64,000 nucleotides of DNA from Ciona savignyi (lineage: Eukaryota; Chordata; Ascidiacea; Phlebobranchia; Cionidae): NCBI GenBank assembly GCA_000149265.1, contig CH003327.1, forward strand, positions 237,202 to 301,201. Reading direction: 5' to 3'. Within the stretch, counting starts at the first letter, position 1. Every line of letters begins with the position of its first letter. The position numbers were made by a program, and so were the translations under genes. Below the pieces are notes generated by a model that saw only the letters and a program-made list of their open reading frames with translations, ran no database searches and was not told where the DNA came from. Shown here one piece after another: positions 1 to 11,221 of the stretch.

Positions 1-2478
1 GGTCATATTTCTACGGTTATATTTGCACTAACATATTTGGTGGTTGGCTGGGGAAGAAATTTGGACCGCGCAAGGTTTTCGGTTTGCTGATTTTCTTGTC
101 AGCGGTCTTCCACATTTTAACACCAGTTTTTGCGCACATGGATTTCTATCTCGTTATTATTATCCGAATAATTGTGGGCGCTTTACAGGTATGTTTATAC
201 AGCATGCATTTGTACCGTTTATGCGTTTGTATTTTAGTCAACCTATAATTTAGGTTTTGTAAAAAAAAGGTAAAATTAACAGAATGTCGTTGTTTATAGT
301 TGTGTTCTCTGGTTAAATTATGTATAAATCTGTAAGCCTTTTCCGTAATGGTAGTTTTCTCCAAAAATAATAATGACGTGTTAAAACGTTGTACAAGGTA
401 AAACTTTTTCTTTGACATTTCAGGGTTCAGCAATTTCGGCTTTTCAGTGCTGTTGGGCCACTTGGGCCCCACCTCTCGAGCTCAGCATTCTAAATGCAAT
501 TACACTGTCCGGCATTCCGCTGGGAATTAGCATAGTCTATCCATTTTCCGGTTTTGTATGTAAAACTTTGGGGTGGGAACCTGTATTCTACATAGTAGGT
601 TTGCCAATTTAATATATTTCCACGTAGAAGCAAATTGCAGCCTGCTTATATTTTAGGTGCTGTGACAATTTTCTGGTCAATTGTGTGGATTGTTGTTGTT
701 TCTGATAGTCCACACGACAACCGTTTTATAAGCGAAGCCGAGTTAACCTATCTCCGCAACACTACTGTGTACTCCTCAAAGGTAATTAACATATACCGTA
801 TATTTGTATATAACCTAATCTAAACAAAATGGACACATGGTAATATGGCGACGGGCCGTGCGATAACAATCCTTGCGCTATCCCACCACTTTAATGGAAT
901 ATATTAAACCATAAAACCATGTTGTGTAGAAAAGCGTTAAGCATCACAAGCTACCGCTACGATCCATGCTCACTTCACGAAGTTCGTTGGTAATATGTGT
1001 GTCTCACTTCTGTGACAACTGGACTGGATACACGTTAAACGCCGTCTTGCCAACCTATATGGCTAGGATGTTTCAGTTCGATATTTTACAGGTAGGCTTA
1101 ATATAACAGATATGTGTTCATATTGATCAATCAGTCTTATTGACCGATCCCTCAAATGTGCGTGTATTAAAACCAGGCATTGTATGGTTGGATTTGTGGC
1201 TGGACAAGGCACTTTTATCGCAAGTCGCTCAATTCTAGTGGCTTACATTAAACAAACAGAAAAAAAGATCTTATTAATATACAATGCATTGCAATTGCTT
1301 GGGTAATACGACCACGGTGTAGTTATACGATTGCCCGTGTGATAACGCCATGTGGGTTTTTCTGTCAACCCGGATAAACATAAATATCCTATTTTGTCTT
1401 ATTATATTGTAAAATTTATATTCGCATTTTACCAGAGTGGAGCAGTGATGACTCTTCCATACGTTGCACAATTTTTAGTTGGAATTTTTGTCGGTTACGT
1501 AACCGACTTTACGCGTCAGCATGGGTGGGTTAAAACTTCGTTGGCTCGGAAAATAAACAACTTTGTGGCACTAGGAGTTCTGAACGTATTTATCATCTCT
1601 GCGAGTTACTCGACCGATGTGGCTGTCGCTATTGTCCTGTTCGGCATGGGCTTGTCTATAAACGGATTTGCAAGTGAGCTGATTCATATCCTCCGAAGGT
1701 TACGTTACCCAACCTTCACCTATAGGTTCTGGTTATTTGGCGAACATTGTAGACATTGCGCCCTTGTACGCTGGGTTGTTGTTTGGAGTTTCTAACACAA
1801 TCGGAAGTATACCTGGATTCATTGGACCACTTACGGCTGGGATTGTAGTAAAAGATAAGGTAAGATATTATAAGCTATGTAATATTCCGGGCAAATATAA
1901 GATTTATTTTGAAGATTTACTTCTAATAATGGAATTACTGATCTGAAATAAATAGGATAGAATAGGATATTCATCTTTATCCCCGTGAATGGGGAAAACA
2001 AACGGGTGACACACGGGCAATCGTCAGATCACCTTGCGCCCATCGTCGGGTTACCGGAGCTATTGCAGTGTGTTGTATATGATAGACACGTTCCTTCAAT
2101 TTGGTAGAACCCATTAATCCGCTGGGTTCCAGCAATGTCCGTAAAGTGCCTTGCCCAAGGACACAACCGACTAGCTAGCGACCAGTTTCGCACCTTCAAC
2201 CTTTCGATTGAAAGGCGACGCACTTAACCGTTAGACCAACGGGCCGCACAAAATTTAACTATTAACCAATTAAAATAAAAAAATGTTTCAATAAAAAATG
2301 TTTAATACATATCTTTTAATTCATTCTGATTTTTTAGACATCGGTAAATCAATGGCAAGTTTTATTTTGGATAAATGCTGCGGTAGGTTTATTTGGTTCG
2401 TTACTTTTTGCTTGTTTTGCCTCGGGATCAGAAAGAGAGTGGGCCAAAGAGGAAGAAAGGCAACAGTGTTGCAGGTAG
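1..2478 (+). CDS. SLC17-family anion transporter (sialin/VGLUT-like), 5' end missing
   Basis: Multi-pass MFS transporter. SLC17 proteins carry organic or inorganic anions across plasma, lysosomal or vesicle membranes; the substrate cannot be told here. Seven exons join in frame: 1-188, 424-598, 657-781, 951-1091, 1436-1673, 1726-1859 and 2338-2478. Family landmarks in order: FGPRKVFG (loop after a membrane span), GIPLGISIVYPFSGF, LGWEPVFYIVGAV, VSHFCDNWTGYTLN, LPYVAQFLVGIFVGYVTD, then IVDIAPLYAGLLFGVSNT and GSIPGFIGPLTAGIV, the near-invariant late SLC17 block. The last exon holds the final membrane span and an acidic tail ending EEERQQCCR before the stop. Two introns are tiny (599-656, 1674-1725). 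The N-terminal part lies left of the window. A donor-like GTAGTT just before the stop (from 2475) could give another C-terminus. Family is sure; the member is not. Confidence 0.9.
1279..1395 (+). repeat. SINE family 1, 3' fragment
   Basis: The 3' half of the window's main SINE: the segment running GATTGCCCGTGTGATAAC, then CCCGGATAAACATAAATATCC. It lies in the transporter intron just before exon 5, ending about 40 bases from the acceptor. Confidence 0.6.
1953..2247 (-). repeat. tRNA-derived SINE family 1, near full length
   Basis: About 295 bp on the minus strand. Read on that strand it has a tRNA-like head starting at GCGGCCC with A-box- and B-box-like stretches, a body with TAGCTAGTCGGTTGTGTCCTT and CTTTACGGACATTGCTGG, and a tail GGGGATAAAGATGAATATCC followed by TATCC-type repeats. 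It sits in the last intron of the SLC17 gene. It may belong to the composite SINE Cics-1 described from Ciona, but I could not compare sequences. Confidence 0.85.
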
Positions 2479-2505
2479 TTTTTTTAACCTGCCGTCTATA
2501 CTCTA

Positions 2506-2796
2506 TAGAATAGGATATTCATGTTTATCCCCGTGAATGGGAAAACCAAGGGGATTAACACACAGACAATCGTGAGATTACCTCGCGCCCACCGTCGGGT
2601 TATTGAAGCTTTTGCAGTGTGTTGTGTGTGACAGACACGTTCCTTTAATTCGGTAGAACCCATTAATCCGCTGGGTCCAGGCAATGCCCGTAAAGTGCCT
2701 TGCCCAAGGACACAACCGACATAGCTAGCGACCAGTTTTGCACCTGCAACCTTTCGATTAAAAAGTGACGCACTTAACCGCCAGAATAACGGACAG
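2506..2796 (-). repeat. tRNA-derived SINE family 1, near full length
   Basis: Minus-strand copy starting 28 bases after the SLC17 stop codon, so it probably lies in the 3' UTR. It shows the same head, body (tgccttgcccaaggacacaa on the plus strand) and TATCC tail as the copy at 1953-2247. Confidence 0.85.
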
Positions 2797-3374
2797 GGCT
2801 ATAGTTAAGTAGGGAATTTTTGTGTAGAAGGCGAGTCCATTAGGTGGTCGTATAAACTTATAAGATAGACCCATAGACCGTGATATATGGTTGCTACTAC
2901 AATTGCTTTATCTCAAACGAGCCGGTATGCGATGGCGATATACTACACTCGTTCTCGGCACAAAAAAGTTTTTTAATCTGACCATAAACATATAAGCTTT
3001 TGCCACCAACCATAAGGTTGCTTCTTCAGCTGCACAGTGGTTGGCTTAAACATGCCATCCACTATCAAAAAGTACATATCCTATATCTATACTTAATTGT
3101 ATCTTAGAATTTTGTTACGTTCAGAGCCGTAGAAATGAAAGCACGATTGGCTAATTTTGTAATAGCTGCTCAGATGAATATTAAAAATATTATAATATTC
3201 AATATATGTAGAAATCAAAACGCAATATTGCACATTATTATTTTTTTTGTTTTAGAACCATATCAGTGAAGAAAATTGATGAAAACGAAATGATGCTAGA
3301 TTAAAATTTGCTTCATTCTCTGTGCTGTTTTGAGAAATTTTCCTGCAATTTCATATTTTTGAAGACAAAAACGT

Positions 3375-3560
3375 AGCCGGGCGTTATCACAAAGACAACC
3401 GTCAAATTAACCCGTCGGATTAGCCGAGCTGTTGAATAAGAGTATAAGATTAAAACACTCCTAAGGTTTTATATTAAAACATTAATCCGGTTAGTTCTGG
3501 CGATGTCTGGTAAGTGCTTTATAAGGACACAACCAAGGAACTCGCGACTGGTATCGAAAA
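3375..3560 (-). repeat. Degenerate SINE family 1 copy
   Basis: Recognisable only by scattered blocks (cgtcggattagccgagctgtt, attaatccggttagttctggcgatgtc, ggacacaacc). Old and heavily diverged; ends uncertain. Confidence 0.45.
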
Positions 3561-4232
3561 TCAATAATTGTTGGTTATGGGTTCCCTTCAAATCCGAAGG
3601 GAACACATTTTGATTTTACTCCGTTTTCCATTTATTTCTGCGTCACTCTCCCATAACCGGTATAATTTATTCAAAAATTCAAATATATACGTACAAACAT
3701 ACCAGCTTCCAACACCGCTTTCCTGAAAATGACCATAAGCTTAACCACTCGCAAATAGGAAGAAAAATATCAAATCAAGGTCAAACTTCTATAAGAACCA
3801 GCCATTGTGAGCACTTTAATAATAATGTATTCTCATTTGCACGAAGGCATTAATTTACAAATGCTGTTTGTTGTTCAGCGCACACTTTTTAATATAAGGT
3901 CATTGCCCCATTTTATTGTTTTAGCCAACATTAAACTAAGGCCCATTTCATACCACTGTTACCATGTACTTATCCACACACATCTTGCAGCTAGTTTTAG
4001 TGTTTAGTACAGATTTCAAGGAAAACTATTCAAACAGGTTAGACTAGCCCACTTTTGTCAAACAAGCTGGCAATTCAAAAAATCAAGCAGGTGAAAAGGC
4101 AACTAACGGAAAGAACAGTTCTAAATGAAAAACCTGGTGTTCCAAATATAAATTTAATGTAGAATAACAATAACTTACCTATTCTACGACATATTTTGTA
4201 ATCAGCTTACAAAAAAGAAGTGGAAGATGTCA

Positions 4233-4436
4233 GTAATGTTAATCCTCGTGAATGGAAAAACCAAGGGGTTAACACACGGCCAATCGTCAGATCACTTCGC
4301 GCCCACCCGGTTATCGGAGCTATTGCAGTGTGCTATGTAGCCTATGATTCACACATTCCTTCAATTTAATAGAACCCATAATCCGCTGGGTTAAAGAAAT
4401 GTCTGCTAAGTGTCTTGCACAAGGAGATAACCGTTT
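4233..4436 (-). repeat. SINE family 1, truncated (tRNA head missing)
   Basis: Carries the tail and body (cctcgtgaatgg, ggggttaacacac, aatagaacccataatccgc) but loses similarity before the tRNA-like head. Confidence 0.7.
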
Positions 4437-4642
4437 AGTTTTTTTTGCCCCAGTTTTTAAAAATGGCGAACGAATATAATCACAATACAGGAACGGGAAA
4501 ATTGGGCAAAACGAACAGTCGTTAAAACACGACAGTAAAAATGGATAATAGCCTAAATTAATAAATATAGCGGACGCGGCCACCAAACCTAGGCGAAAGA
4601 ATAATATCAAGCAATCAAAATTAAATTAGGACCAAACGATTT

Positions 4643-4926
4643 TGGCCGGTTAGTCTGGCGATTTAGTGCGACGCCCTTTAGCCGAAGGGTTGTAGGTGCG
4701 AAACTGGTAGCTAGCTAGTTTGTTGTGTCCTTGGGCAAGGCACTTTACGAACATTGCCTGAACCCAGTGGCTTAATGGGTTCTACCAAATTAAAGGAACG
4801 TGTCTATCATACACAACACACTGCAATAGCTCTGGTAAGCCGACGGTGAGCGCGAGGTGATCTGACGATTGCCCGTTTGTTGCCTCCCTTGTATTACCCA
4901 TTCACAGGGATACGCATGAATATCCC
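4643..4926 (+). repeat. tRNA-derived SINE family 1, near full length
   Basis: Plus-strand copy with a clear tRNA-like head: GGCCGGTTAGTCTGGCGATT (A-box region) and GTTGTAGGTGCGAAACTGG (B-box region), then the body and CACAGGGATACGCATGAATATCC. With the next copy it is one of two direct SINEs about 0.7 kb apart. Confidence 0.85.
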
Positions 4927-5322
4927 AAACTATCTCACATCATAGTACAATTCGATTTTTTTGGCATGTAGTGAAAACGGTTTAAATTCGTGAAAATTTA
5001 AAATAGGACTCAATAAACGGATTGTATAATAAATCGTAGGTAAAATTTTGTTTTCATATTAAATTTATTTTAGGAAACACTGGACGCTTTATAGCAAAAT
5101 CTGCTTGCCGCCATTGCATTTCAAAAGCCATAGAGGTCCATAATAAAGCCAAAGGGTGCAACATTAATTTACTTTGTAGCCTGTTAGCTTAAATTTTCGA
5201 ATTGCCCGCTGGTAACTGTTTGCTTTGCTTGATTGATATAGTGTTTTGGATCGATTTCCACCCCGACCTTACCTTTTTTTAAATGAACAGTTAGGTTAAT
5301 TATGTACACCTAAAATAACACA

Positions 5323-5608
5323 TTTAGACTAGTGGTTTAGTACGACGCCTTTCAACCGAAAGGATGCAGATTCGAAACTGGTCGCTAGCTAGTCGGTTGT
5401 GTCCTTGGGCAAGGCGCTTAACGGACATTGCCTGAACCCAGCGGATTAATGGGTTCTACTAGATTAAAGGAACGTGTGTACCATCTACAACATAATACAA
5501 TAGCTCTGGTAACGCGACGGTGCGCGCGAGGTGATCTGACGGTTGCCGTGTGTTAACTCTCTTGGTTTCCCGTTCACTGAGATAGACATGAATATTCTAT
5601 CCTATCCT
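5323..5608 (+). repeat. tRNA-derived SINE family 1, near full length
   Basis: Plus-strand copy. B-box region GATGCAGATTCGAAACTGG; tail ATTCTATCCTATCCT. It ends about 50 bases before the acceptor that precedes TM6SF-A. Confidence 0.85.
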
Positions 5609-5657
5609 CAAGGCTTGTTATACCAAATTAATCATTTATTTGCATTTTATTTATTTT

Positions 5658-5683
5658 AGGTACTGGTAGGTCTTTAGGTAAAA
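5658..5683 (+). other. Acceptor and short leader upstream of TM6SF-A
   Basis: A T-rich tract ending in AG (5658-5659) precedes a 24-base leader and the ATG at 5684; a second AG lies at 5675-5676. It could be the 3' end of a 5' UTR intron or a spliced-leader trans-splice site. The sequence alone does not decide. Confidence 0.4.
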
Positions 5684-8600
5684 ATGGCGAATTTTATTGG
5701 AGTTATTATGTCATGTCTGATAAGTGTATCAGCGATTCCATTAGTTATAGTGATAACTGATCATGACATATTGTCACAACCTATCAATATGATGATAATT
5801 GGTTTTGGCTTTTTAGCCTCTGTTGTGATGGTATTTTATCTGGTATTACCACCAAAGGGAATTAAAAAACAGCTTGGGAAAGAGGTAAATATGGATAATA
5901 ATCAGCATAGGTCTAATAAATAGTAACATCCATTTGAAACTACTGGATAATGGTAATAAATAGCCATGCCAAACACTGTAAAAAACTATTTTTCTGTACA
6001 TAATCACATGCACAACCTGAGATTGTGGCGCAAGAAAACTTTTTACTAAATTAATCATCCCCATTGATCTGTGCACCACATGTGCAAAAAATAACGACCA
6101 TCTTGTACCAAAGTACGAATAGTACACTTGGATTGGCAGAAAGTAAAGAAAGTTTGTATTGACTTTTCACAAAAGCTTATTAAACCAATGATTTCAGGGC
6201 CGGGGAGTATTGTACTACACATGCTGTGTGTTCATGTGGGCAAGTGTAGCGGACTTCACTTTACAAAGTCGGCAGTTAGGAATATTCGGTTTCGCCTCCA
6301 ACAATGCTTACTTCGATCACGGAGAGCCGTATTTACAAACCCCATTTGGAATTGGTGTGCAGTACTGGAATGCTGTTATCAACTTTATATTATATGCCAA
6401 CATCATATACAAGATCGACAACCATATAGATCCACGTTTCACTGCGATATACTGGGCAGGTGGCATCCTTACCAGTCAGTTCTGTGTGTTATTTGGAGCA
6501 TACACTGGAAGTTATGCAGCTTACCTTCCACCCTCTGTCGCAATGAATGTAGTTTTTGTGGTTTATCCTTTTTGGGTTTTCTTTCATTTCATCAACAAAC
6601 CAAGAACAGAAAAAATTCCACCCACTAATGATTCGAAGTAAGTTCAAATTTTAATCACACAATGAGAGTGTCTGACAGACTCTATTTGGGTTCTTTTAAA
6701 ATAATGCTATTAGTCCCAACCTTCAGTAATGCTTCTAGTGAGACAGTTGCATTTTTAAAATCAACTGCTTACAAGTCACTTGGTCCTTAAACAAAGAAAT
6801 GCAATTTGTTGTTCCTTAAACCCAATAGATTATTAAATTGATATGTGATATAACCCAAAGGAATAAATCAAACAGTCTCTGTACTATGCTATTTCGGTAT
6901 GACATTGTTTATTGTTGGCATTAATAATCTGCGTGTAGACATTCAACGCACACATTTAGTACCTTTTTTCAAATGTCCTACAATTTTCTACCTCTTGGAT
7001 AAACATACATAAATATTGTATAACAACCCAGATATCGAGTGTTGGATGTAGTCTTGGTCGTTTCTTTGCTGATTGCTTCTTTCTTCATGGCAATACGTGG
7101 TTTAGGAGGTTTTGATTCACCCTTTCCTCTTACCCAACACTACGTTACAAAGTATGAACCGTATATATTAGACCCAAGCAAGTTTGGAGCAACATGGGTT
7201 CTATATGGGCTCATATATGGAGTACCATTTCAGGTGAGTTCATAATATTTATTTTCTGGATTTTCTGTCTACATGAAACACTGGTGCTATTTTATACATG
7301 AAACACTGGTGCTATTTTAGAACCAAAAGTTCATAAATATCTTTTAAATCATTGTTCGAAATATCAAGGGTGCAGTTATTGTCGCAAAGTGTCAATTTGT
7401 ACACTGGATGCTTGACCTACTTTTACACTAAGATTACTATAACAAAAGACTAAAATTTGAATGTAACTGAAATCAACTGGGTTAAATAAACAGCCCAGCA
7501 CTCACTTAATATCAGTTTATAATAACGCAACTTTCTTACCTAATGTAGCAACTGTTAGTGGCAGTATCTGCAGCACATTTACTTGGTATTGGTAAACAAA
7601 TATGTATCTATTTATGTGAATCTTGTATTTAAAAAGAGCAAAGTTACTTTGATTTTAGCGGTATTTCTAATACCCGATTCTAAAATTTACATAAGGAAAA
7701 TCATATTGCCATTAGATTTTACCAACATTTATCCATTTCAGTTATTCGCAATTTATGGATTATTGAACCAGGGTTGTAACTGGATGTTGGATCTGGTTGT
7801 GTTCTATGCTGCTGGCATGTTACAGGTTTATTTTGTTGGATATTTATTTCCTAATTAAAGTACAGATTTGTAGAGTCTAGTAATTTTGGGGGCAACCTAT
7901 TTTTACACCATCCAATAATTCAAGATGTTACTTTTTTTGTGCAGGTAAAAAAAAACAAGTTTTTAACTCTAATTTAAAGCGGCAATACAACATATTTGTA
8001 GAATCTGGATATTTAATACATGTGTTTGTTGATTACCAAACCTGTTTTGAATATGATTAACCGCATGAACAGGAAATGATGTGTACCGGTACCAGTGTCT
8101 ACATGTTTGGGGTTGCTTAATATCTTGAAAGCAATTATTTTGGTTAAATCTGACTTAGCAGCATTATTTTACCCTTCAATTATTTAGAGTTAAACCAAGA
8201 AGCATTATGGTGCAGTTGAATTATTTCCGGTTAAAGTTTAATCATAATGAGTGAAAATATACCTGAACCTTCATTGTCCTTTAACTTTTATTGTTTAAAA
8301 TCTATCTACATAGTATAAAATAACAGTCATATTTTGTGTATTCATGTTGTTACTATGTATGAGGTGGCGATAAAGATTGTTAATTGTAAAAATATTGTTT
8401 TGATCCTAATAAAGTTCTTATGTTTAAAGTGATGTAATCAGTATGGGAGTTTGGTTGGTACTTGCCCTTCCAGATACCAGTTTTCTTATAAATACTTTTA
8501 AACAGTTTTGATTACATTTCCTTTGGCTTACTTTCATGGGTTAAAGTTTGTTAATCTGGTCTTTCTATGTTTCAAATGTTTAAAAATGTTTTGGTAGTCT

Positions 8601-10128
8601 AGTTAAATCCTGTAAACATAAATTTTTTATTATCGGCATTAAAATTTTACCAATTCTGTGGCTGTGAGAACCTGACTGTAATTGTTGGAATAACATCTGG
8701 TACACTGATTTCCGTGACTTGTTTATAATATGTTCTGTTATAAAGAGCTCAAAAAAGCTTCGTTTTACAAATGGTGTAGAATCTTATTAATCTCATATAT
8801 TCTAATTCATTTTATTTATGTAGATGACATGCAATAAATAGCACAACATTTTAACTTAAACAAAGCAGCCAGTAAACATCCTAATCTCTTTTCTAAAAAA
8901 CAATTGTTTTAAACTGTTATGACCTATTAAATATTTCTAGGCTAGGTTTAGTTGTTTTTCAGTTTAGAGTTTAATAGGTTTATCGTTGCATTTAAGAATG
9001 GTATTTTCTTTAGCACTTATTTTTGATAAAAAGTGGTAATCTTAACATTTTTCTATTTTCTCCTTACACCTTGAACATGTGCCATTTAGAAATAGTGGGT
9101 TATTTGTCCACTAGGGTTAAAGCAAACTAGACATTGGACTTGAAAGTGTAAGATTACGCAACACCCAATGGCGTGTTTCATGAGTCGATGCTTTGAACAA
9201 ACAATATTAAACCAAACTTCATACCGTAATAGGATAACATCTCCATGAACCTACTAAGTACACATGAATCTGTCGTACCATGTGTAATAATAGCTCATTT
9301 AAGCACGTGCATAGTGACTGGGTTTATGATTTATTATTTCTTGTGTGAGATAGCTTTAAAGTTGACCGACTAAAGAAGGTCCCAAGACCTGTCCTATTGT
9401 ACCATTGTACTCGCTGATAATACCAGTTTATGTAGATCAAATAACTGTTAGCATAATCTTTTTCAATAAAATCAAGCTAGCTGATAGAATTACCTGATAA
9501 TAATAAAAATACAAGACTTTATTTTGTTAAGAATTCTCAACTAATGAATCTGCATCTCAGGCCTACTTGGATTTAGAAATATATGTTAAAATTAAGAGTT
9601 GCTGCTGTGATCAGGTGACAGTACTAGTATCACGAATGGAGTTATTAGATCAGAAAAACATGCTACTAGACTGTGATATCAGAATTTAATACGGAAGACT
9701 AAACTGTGTACCTCCTGATCTGTTTGTTTTACTAAAATGCACATACATAATGTGAACCTGCTAAAATTAAATTATTGTGAGCTACTTAAATAAGTAATGG
9801 CTATAACTAAAATTTAGACATGTTTTTATTAAATATTCTAATTAAATATTCTTTCCCATTATGTATCATTGGTAATTAGAATTATCTTACATATTCCACA
9901 AGTGTCCAGTAATGCTGCTAATATTAAATATCAACTCGACAGGGTACATGTGTGTACTTATCCTACAACTGGTTGCCGATGTCAGAACCGGAATACACAA
10001 TCCCAAATGAATCGTTTTATTTCGTACTGACTGCGAATCTCTTTCTTGTGTTTGTGTCCAATCTGCTGCTGCTGAGGTGTTACCTGGAGCCCGGGTATTT
10101 CGTTAAGGACAAACAGAAGATGTCATGA
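5684..10128 (+). CDS. Transmembrane 6 superfamily (TM6SF1/2-like) protein, copy A
   Basis: Predicted 370-residue polytopic protein; vertebrate TM6SF proteins are about 370-377 residues. They are ER/Golgi or lysosomal membrane proteins with two EXPERA domains, and human TM6SF2 affects hepatic lipid export. Exons: 5684-5884, 6198-6637, 7032-7233, 7742-7825, 9943-10128, all in phase. Landmarks: first span LGF-rich and ending VLPPKG; EXPERA 1 with DHGEPYLQTPFG and QYWNAVINF; EXPERA 2 with TKYEPYILDPSKFG then GCNWMLDLVVFYAAGMLQ; C-terminus LRCYLEPGYFVKDKQ. Exon 2 is one 440-base exon, whereas copy B has an intron at the matching point. The last intron is 2,117 bases and contains an AATAAA at 8408-8413. 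The adjacent copy B makes this a tandem pair. It cannot be assigned to TM6SF1 or TM6SF2. Confidence 0.9.
7270..7319. repeat. 25-bp perfect tandem duplication
   Basis: A 25-base unit beginning tacatgaaacactgg occurs twice back to back in TM6SF-A intron 3, with no mismatch, so it is recent. Confidence 0.9.
7826..9942 (+). other. Large intron 4 of TM6SF-A
   Basis: About 2.1 kb of AT-rich sequence with no ORF or repeat I recognise. Copy B has only a 150-base intron at the same position. Confidence 0.75.
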
Positions 10129-11217
10129 AGTGGATTATTTGTCGATAAACCTAATACAAGTATTTCAGTGTTTTTGGAAAGAGATTGGATAATATGACCA
10201 TGGCCTATGTAGTGTATAAACTATAATCATAAAATTGTCGGGATAGTGGACCTTATATTTTCCCCAAAAAAGTTCCGAGTTATATCATAACTATGTCCAT
10301 GAGTTGATGAATTTTGCCATATTTTTATGATAAGAATGTGCCTATGTGTATTTTGCGATACCAATGATGTACAGCAAATGTGAACTGTTTTTTTCTTGTT
10401 AATATATTTCTTGTTTATATATATATATATATATAAAGTACTTTATATAATCTTCTAATTTCTAAGTTTACATGTGAAATAATGTTTTAGCGTTGTACTA
10501 CCCCATAAATTTGTTATCTTTGCAATTAATTTATATCGGAAATAGTAAGGTAAATGCATGTGATTTATTGCACTTTAATGTATTCTTTTCATTCTTAAGT
10601 TGTTCAGACGCCTTAACTTTATATAAAATATTTGGTTTGTTAAACTTCTCATCGTTTGTAAGTTTATCGATTCCTCATTTGGATTTTAATTTTGTACAAT
10701 TTTTATAGTTCAAAAAGGTAAAATGAACTTTTTTTATTAATTTAAGCTCAGGAACTAGTTTATAATTAGCAACAATCTTAATTAATATCTCTGTATACCT
10801 CGTATGAAGTTAGGTAGGCTTTGCCTTAAGGGCATAGCATGTCAATTTTTTTTAAACATAAACAACTATCTTTCTAATTTAATTGCACTATGAGGGCCTA
10901 TTCTTCAAATTTTAGTCTCTCTTTCTCTTTTTAAATATGTACACTAAAATTTGTATATGTTTTTTAATTTTATTTATAGATTTTAACTAGTGTGATTTGT
11001 GTAGTACATTTTTAAATATACCGCTATTACAAGTTTTAATTATGTAAACAAAATAACTCATCCTAGTATAAAATACCTATGTTTACTCCAATAATATTCG
11101 ATTTTTCGAGTTAAAAGGATAACTTGTGTTTGGTATTTTACAATTATAAGTATATTTGTCATAAACCAGGTTATCATTTCGTTTTCAAGTTTCAATCAAT
11201 GTTTTTTGTCTCTACAG
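10129..11217. other. Spacer between TM6SF copies A and B
   Basis: About 1.1 kb, AT-rich, probably 3' UTR of copy A plus spacer. It has a short (TA)n run near 10417-10434 and no exon, SINE or RNA gene that I can recognise. Confidence 0.7.
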
Positions 11218-11221
11218 AACC
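11208..11221 (+). other. Acceptor four bases before the TM6SF-B start (probable spliced-leader site)
   Basis: Pyrimidine-rich TTTTTTGTCTCTACAG ends at 11217 and is followed by AACC and the ATG at 11222. A 4-base leader behind a good acceptor is typical of trans-spliced tunicate mRNAs. An ordinary 5' UTR intron is the alternative. Confidence 0.55.

Larger units (their letters stand above)
2479..5683. other. Intergenic spacer between SLC17 and TM6SF-A, SINE-rich
   Basis: No coding exon recognised. At least four SINE family 1 copies (2506-2796, 4233-4436, 4643-4926, 5323-5608) and a decayed one near 3375-3560 fill much of the spacer. The remainder is AT-rich unique sequence. Confidence 0.7.

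Noticed and set aside
7546-7590. Possible extra TM6SF-A exon (CAACTGTTAGTGGCAGTATC after an AG)
   Set aside because: Exon 3 joins exon 4 (7742-7825) in phase and matches copy B, where no residues are encoded between them. Including it would insert residues that neither copy B nor vertebrate proteins have.
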